A DNA stretch of 35,581 nucleotides from Candidatus Polarisedimenticola svalbardensis (GTDB lineage Bacteria; Acidobacteriota; Polarisedimenticolia; Polarisedimenticolales; Polarisedimenticolaceae). Each line of letters begins with the position of its first letter. Positions within the stretch are counted from its first letter, which is position 1. Below are positions 31,466 to 35,581 of this stretch, one piece after another. Under the pieces are notes generated by a model. That model worked only from the letters and a program-made list of their open reading frames with translations. It was not told where the DNA came from and did not search any database. The stretch is taken from positions 1 through 35,581 of the forward strand of contig JACXWD010000034.1 in the NCBI GenBank assembly GCA_014764515.1, in the 5' to 3' direction. Made by a program: the position numbers and the translations under genes.

Positions 31466-32856
31466 GGTATCCCCAGAAGTGCGCCGGCGAGAATTGCAGC
31501 CAATGCTGCGATGGCCGGGAGATGGAACGGGAAGTCGAACATGGAATAGAGGACGATGGCGGCCAGCCCTGCTCCGAAACCGACGGCCGTGGCGCCGAAA
31601 CGGCCGCCAACCGCCGCCGCGGTTCGCCGAGCTACGTTCCAGGCCAGGGGCAGGAGGAGCAGGAGGCCGATAAAGCCGGTTTCGACGATCCATTGCAGCA
31701 GGTCATTGTGGAGATGGTCGAAGAATCTTCGTATCTCCGGTGAGCGGTAGGACGGGTAGACCTGGGAGAACGTGCCCAGACCGGTTCCGGCCACCGGATA
31801 ATCCCGGATGATCCCCAGGCTGTCGCTCCAGGCTGTCCGGCGTCCGGCCTCGTCGGTGAGGGACTCCGCCGTTCGTGTATACCGATCCGCCAGGCGGCCG
31901 GGATCAAATCGCAACAAGGGCACCGCCACCAGAATCAGAAGGAGGGCGGGGATCATGAACCGGCGTTTCCCGCCGCTGTTTTCGGAGCGGAACCATACCC
32001 AGGCCAGGACCAGAAGACCCAGGGCAGTGCCATGGCGGGAGAAGGACAGCAGCAGTCCGGCGGCTCCCAGCAACACCAGAATCCGGAGGAGCATGTTGCG
32101 GCCGCCTCGGGGGCCGAACCAGTAAGCCAGACGTTTCCCTCCCCGGACCGCCGGCGCCGAAACCGAGAGGGCCATTGCTGCGGCGGGAGCCAGGCACGCT
32201 ACGACGAAAATGGCAAAGTGCCCACGGTTCACAAAGGTGCCGGTGGCGCAGTCCAGGAAATACCGTTTGGGGATATGCCAGATCTGGTCGTGGCCCGAGA
32301 GCAGGACCAGGGCGCCATGGGTGCCCTGAAATCCGGCGGAGAGGGCCATGGCCCAGGCCAGGCGCCTGAGGCCTAGCTCCCGGCCCACGGTGCAGGCCAC
32401 CAGCAGCAATGCCGCCAAGGCGGCTCCGGTGCGCAAGGCGGAGACGGTGCTGTCCGGGGCCAGGGAAAGTCTCGCCCCCGGCTCCAGGGAGGATGGTGGG
32501 GTGTCGAGAAGCCGGCTCTCCGCCGCCAGGGCCTCTCCCGTCGGGATGCCTGCCTGCCGGGCGGCGATCACATTGGGAGAGACAGTGCCGGCCAGGGGTG
32601 CGCCCAGCGGTACGGCCTGAAGCAGGACCAGTGCGAGCATGCCGACCAGGGACACGATGACGCCACGGCCGGGCCCCGGTTCCGGTCGCAGCAGAGCTCT
32701 TGCCAGCCACAGTACCAGGAGGATTGCGGCGGCCAGTTCCAGCCCGGTTCGACCCAGGGGCAGAACGGCTCCGAACGGGAGGGGAGCGATCAGGATCACG
32801 GCGCAAAGACCGGCTTCCAGGATCCGTACCATCCTGTCGTTACTGAGACCGTCCAT
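31444..32856 (-). CDS. O-antigen ligase/polymerase family membrane protein (Wzy/WaaL-like)
   Basis: This 470-aa protein has about 11-12 hydrophobic helices and, between helices in the C-terminal half, the family signature region DYPVAGTGLGTFSQVYPSYR followed by FFDHLHNDLLQWIVETG. That is the periplasmic loop of the Wzy_C/O-antigen ligase domain, where the conserved HNDLLQ motif belongs. Such enzymes polymerise undecaprenyl-linked repeat units or attach them to an acceptor at the periplasmic face. With a Wzc-like kinase and SLBB exporter next to it, a Wzy-type polymerase role is likely. It lies eight bases after the kinase gene and overlaps the TPR gene. Confidence 0.9.
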   Translation of the reverse strand: MDGLSNDRMVRILEAGLCAVILIAPLPFGAVLPLGRTGLELAAAILLVLWLARALLRPEPGPGRGVIVSLVGMLALVLLQAVPLGAPLAGTVSPNVIAARQAGIPTGEALAAESRLLDTPPSSLEPGARLSLAPDSTVSALRTGAALAALLLVACTVGRELGLRRLAWAMALSAGFQGTHGALVLLSGHDQIWHIPKRYFLDCATGTFVNRGHFAIFVVACLAPAAAMALSVSAPAVRGGKRLAYWFGPRGGRNMLLRILVLLGAAGLLLSFSRHGTALGLLVLAWVWFRSENSGGKRRFMIPALLLILVAVPLLRFDPGRLADRYTRTAESLTDEAGRRTAWSDSLGIIRDYPVAGTGLGTFSQVYPSYRSPEIRRFFDHLHNDLLQWIVETGFIGLLLLLPLAWNVARRTAAAVGGRFGATAVGFGAGLAAIVLYSMFDFPFHLPAIAALAAILAGALLGIPCPQTTD

Positions 32857-32864
32857 CGGTGTAA

Positions 32865-35087
32865 TCAGGCCCCTCCGGAACTGTGGGACGACAACTCACT
32901 GTACTTGCGGGGGTAGTTGCGATAGTCAGGCAAGGAGGTTTCGGTGTCGTTTAGGACCGCGCCGACCAGGCGGATATCCGATTTTCGGAACTTGTCGGTG
33001 CTGTGCCTGATCGCCTGCTTGGGTGTGCTGCCGGCCCGGACGACCAGCAGGGAGCAATCGGCAATGCTGGCCAGGATCATCGGATCCGCAACCGCCAGTA
33101 CGGGAGGCGCGTCTAACAGTATGTGATCGTAACCGGCTGCCTTCAGCGCCTGCAGCAGGCGGGTGAACACCGGTCCGTCCAACAGCTCGGAAGGGTTCGG
33201 AGGTATGGGGCCACTGGGAAGGAACTCCAGGTTCTCCACGACGGTCGGCTGGATGAGTAGTTTGACATCGGTCTCCATACCCGACAGGTAGGTGCTGGCT
33301 CCTGCCTCGTTGGGCTGGTCCAGTGCCAGATGCAAACGGGGTCTCCTCAGATCCGAATCAACCACGACGACCCGCTTTCCCAGCTGGGCAAGCACAATCC
33401 CCAGGTTCAAGATGGTGGACGACTTGCCTTCCCCGGGCATGGCGCTGGTGATGGTAATCGAACGGGGTGGTTTGCCGGCGCCGGACAACAGGATGGCGGT
33501 TCGCAGATCGCGGTACGCCTCGGCAACCGGTGACATGGCATCTCGATGGGTGATCAGCTCCACCTGGGATCCGCCGGGATAGCTCCCGGCCTTTTTCCTG
33601 GAAACCGGCAGGATACTTCGCTCCTGGCTGCTGACCCTGGGTATGGACGCCAGAACCGGCAAGCGGATCAGCTCCTCAAGGTCCCGGGTGGAGTCCACGG
33701 TATTGTCCAGGAAATCCAGGAGGAACGTCAGGCCAAGGCCGAGCAGCAGCCCACCGATCAGGGCATAGGCCAGGTTCTTTTTAGTATTCGGCTTGTACGG
33801 TACGCCGGCAGCCCGGGCCCGCTCCACGATCCGCACGTTGGTCAGCTTGATCTTCGGGTCGCTGAGGCTGCTTGAAATCTGCATCTCATCCTGCCTTGCG
33901 AGCAGGGATCGGAGGGTCTCGCGTTTTTTCTCGACTTCCGCCAACAAGCTGCCGTAATCGATGGTGTCCCGGCGGAGGTTCTGAGCGTTCTCCTCGGCTT
34001 TCAGAAGCAGGGCGTCGAGGTTCTCTACCTCCTTGCTGGCCTTGAGGTGTTCCGCCTCCGCGGCTTCGAGGGTTGTGGCGGCGATCGCATCGATTTCCTC
34101 GCCCAGTCGGGTCTTCAGCAGATCGTACTTGGATTGCATCGCCTGCAACTCAGGCCAGCCCTCCTTGAACCGGCCCTGCATCCGGTTGATCTCCCCCTCA
34201 AGGGTAGAGGTCTGCTGTTTGAGATGGAGGATCAGTTCCGACTCCTGTATCTGAGGCAGGGCGGCGGGCGGCGTGTCTTTGGTGGCGCTCAGGAAGGCCT
34301 TTTTCTCCGCCAGGCGGGCCTTGGCGGCTGTCTGTTGGGCGGCAATGTCGGACAAGGCACGCAGCGTGATATTGCTGTTGTCGTCCATGGATACGATGTT
34401 CTTAGCCTCACCGTAATCCTGTAGCTCCTCCTCCATCCTGTGAGTCTCTTGCTTCAGAGTCTCGATCTGGTCGATGAGGAACTCGGATGCTCCGGCACTG
34501 GTGTTGGTGCTGGACTCCATGTTGTATTCGATATAGGCGTCGGTGACGGCGTTGGCGACCCTGGCCGCCATTTCCGGGTCCGGTGCGCTGTAGGCGATCT
34601 CCACCAGCTGGGATGTGCGGGACGGCGTAATCGACAGCCCGGCTTTGACCTGCGCCAACCCCATGTCTTCCCGGGACGGCGGCTGTGTCGAACCTTTCCT
34701 CGGGATCAGGTTGCGGACCTTGGCCAGACGGTCCAGCAGGCTCGGTTCAGCGGCTGTGCCTTCCGTGGCGCTGGATAATCCGAGCCGCTTTGATGCCCGT
34801 CGTGCAATCTCGTCACTTCTCAGGATCTGGTGCTGGGTTTCGTAGAAATCCATGTAGGCCGTCATGGAATAATCCATGCGCGAGATATCCCTGAAGTTGA
34901 GTATGTCCGGGCCACGACGCTCGATCTGAATGGTGGCCGTTGAACGGTACAACGGGGTGGCCAGGAGGGACCAGAACAGGGCGACGGTCATAACCGCCAC
35001 CACGGTGATGATCACCGCCCAGCGGCGTTTTACCACCACGTTCCAGAGTTTGTTCAGGTGCTGGTAAGTGTTGACTTCGGAAATCAT
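32865..35087 (-). CDS. Wzc-type polysaccharide co-polymerase and tyrosine autokinase
   Basis: This 740-aa inner-membrane protein has an N-terminal Wzz domain with a membrane helix (about residues 20-39), a long periplasmic coiled-coil region (about 190-400) and a second membrane helix (about 435-455). A cytoplasmic BY-kinase domain follows with Walker A SAMPGEGKSS (K555), Walker A' VVVVDSDLRRP and Walker B HILLDAPPVL. The C-terminus carries the tyrosine cluster Y722, Y725, Y729, the usual autophosphorylation site. It controls chain length and export through cycles of phosphorylation. The ATG directly follows the stop of the SLBB gene (TAGATG), so translation is coupled. Confidence 0.95.
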   Translation of the reverse strand: MISEVNTYQHLNKLWNVVVKRRWAVIITVVAVMTVALFWSLLATPLYRSTATIQIERRGPDILNFRDISRMDYSMTAYMDFYETQHQILRSDEIARRASKRLGLSSATEGTAAEPSLLDRLAKVRNLIPRKGSTQPPSREDMGLAQVKAGLSITPSRTSQLVEIAYSAPDPEMAARVANAVTDAYIEYNMESSTNTSAGASEFLIDQIETLKQETHRMEEELQDYGEAKNIVSMDDNSNITLRALSDIAAQQTAAKARLAEKKAFLSATKDTPPAALPQIQESELILHLKQQTSTLEGEINRMQGRFKEGWPELQAMQSKYDLLKTRLGEEIDAIAATTLEAAEAEHLKASKEVENLDALLLKAEENAQNLRRDTIDYGSLLAEVEKKRETLRSLLARQDEMQISSSLSDPKIKLTNVRIVERARAAGVPYKPNTKKNLAYALIGGLLLGLGLTFLLDFLDNTVDSTRDLEELIRLPVLASIPRVSSQERSILPVSRKKAGSYPGGSQVELITHRDAMSPVAEAYRDLRTAILLSGAGKPPRSITITSAMPGEGKSSTILNLGIVLAQLGKRVVVVDSDLRRPRLHLALDQPNEAGASTYLSGMETDVKLLIQPTVVENLEFLPSGPIPPNPSELLDGPVFTRLLQALKAAGYDHILLDAPPVLAVADPMILASIADCSLLVVRAGSTPKQAIRHSTDKFRKSDIRLVGAVLNDTETSLPDYRNYPRKYSELSSHSSGGA

Positions 35088-35581
35088 CTAGAAGAACGCC
35101 TCGGGAACCAGGATCAGATCATCCTTCTGCAGGATCGGATCCTCCTGTTTCCCTTTTTTGATCAGTTTGAGATTCACGACGATGGAGACCCTCTGGCCAT
35201 TCTCGTCGGTCCGGTAAATGGTCACTCTCTTCTGCGCTGCCCGGTCGGTAGTGCCGCCTGCCAGGGTGATCGCCTTGAGCACGGTAACCGGTTCCGATCG
35301 AGGGACTTCGTAGCGGTCCGGATCCCGCACCGCTCCCGTGACGAAGATGCGGATCTTCTCCACGGTGGGAACGTAGATGATGTCGCCTGGCTTGACCGCC
35401 AGGTTCAGGTCGGGATCGGCGGCATAGACCAGTCCGTGCAACTCTACCGGGATTCGCCTGGTGACTCCGTCCTCGAGTTCACGGAAAATGAAAAGCTCGT
35501 TGCCAAGGTCTGCGTCCAGCCCCCCGGCCAGGGAAATCATTTCCAGCAGGGTCTTCTCCCCCAGCATCTCGTATGATCCCG
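35088..35581 (-). CDS. Polysaccharide export protein (SLBB/Wza-like), 5' part outside window
   Basis: The frame is open to the window edge (GSYEMLGEKTLLEMISLAGG), so only the C-terminal about 164 residues are present. The segment contains two SLBB beta-grasp domains: one ending in LNLAVKPGDIIYVPTVEKIRI, the next with FVTGAVRDPDRYEVPRSEPVTVLKAITLAGG. This is the architecture of Wza-family outer-membrane export channels. The methionine at 35567 lies within the first SLBB domain and is not the start. It ends immediately before the kinase gene and is probably the upstream member of the operon. Confidence 0.9.
   Translation of the reverse strand, partial: GSYEMLGEKTLLEMISLAGGLDADLGNELFIFRELEDGVTRRIPVELHGLVYAADPDLNLAVKPGDIIYVPTVEKIRIFVTGAVRDPDRYEVPRSEPVTVLKAITLAGGTTDRAAQKRVTIYRTDENGQRVSIVVNLKLIKKGKQEDPILQKDDLILVPEAFF

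Overview
The window looks like a chromosomal segment of a high-GC, Gram-negative, respiring bacterium. Evidence: a Wza/Wzc-type capsule or exopolysaccharide locus (outer-membrane export), several lipoprotein signal peptides, a 2-oxoacid dehydrogenase E2/E3 pair, a membrane Fe-S electron-transfer protein, a c-type cytochrome and a sigma-54 type promoter. The gene mix (UPF0489-TPR lipoprotein, LVIVD propeller, subtilase with repeated Ig/FN3 modules, DnaE2 with an ImuB-like protein) would suit a deltaproteobacterium-like or Acidobacteriota-like lineage. That placement is a guess; no rRNA or other phylogenetic marker is present.

Layout. 1-732: the 3' part of a tRNA-Gly(GCC) cut by the window edge, a 29-bp duplicate of its 3' end at 197-225, two hairpins and a mostly non-coding stretch ending in a sigma-54 promoter. 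733-2115: a cobalamin-binding-type radical SAM protein. 2139-4827 (minus): lpdA then a lipoyl acyltransferase (E2). 4906-10672: a MidA-like methyltransferase, a UPF0489+TPR lipoprotein, then a tight cluster of membrane Fe-S oxidoreductase, Rieske protein and a secreted carboxypeptidase-regulatory-like protein. 10656-11690 (minus): LVIVD propeller. 11733-13606: small membrane protein translationally coupled to a sodium/solute symporter. 13605-13687: an 83-nt near-perfect hairpin.

13721-23573 holds a split DNA-damage mutagenesis system. It consists of a Y-family polymerase homologue that has lost two of its catalytic carboxylates but kept a clamp-binding motif (ImuB-like), and a DnaE2-type polymerase. 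They are separated by a very large subtilase and a nucleotidyltransferase/ribbon-helix-helix toxin-antitoxin pair. Both polymerase genes carry the same 15-bp CGAA-N7-CGAA element upstream. In dnaE2 it lies exactly between the -35 and -10 boxes, which suggests co-repression by a LexA-type regulator.

23619-26584: a membrane protein of unknown function, a ribbon-helix-helix/MazF toxin-antitoxin module whose palindromic operator overlaps its -10 box and start codon, a cytochrome c lipoprotein, and an unrecognised 372-aa protein. 26559-29179 (minus): rarA and two secreted proteins with C-terminal membrane segments. 29277-29579: a small membrane protein. 29588-35581 (minus): an exopolysaccharide operon (SLBB export protein, cut by the window edge; Wzc-type tyrosine autokinase; O-antigen ligase/polymerase; TPR membrane protein; DPM1-like glycosyltransferase). 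No CRISPR array, rRNA operon or intact insertion sequence was seen.
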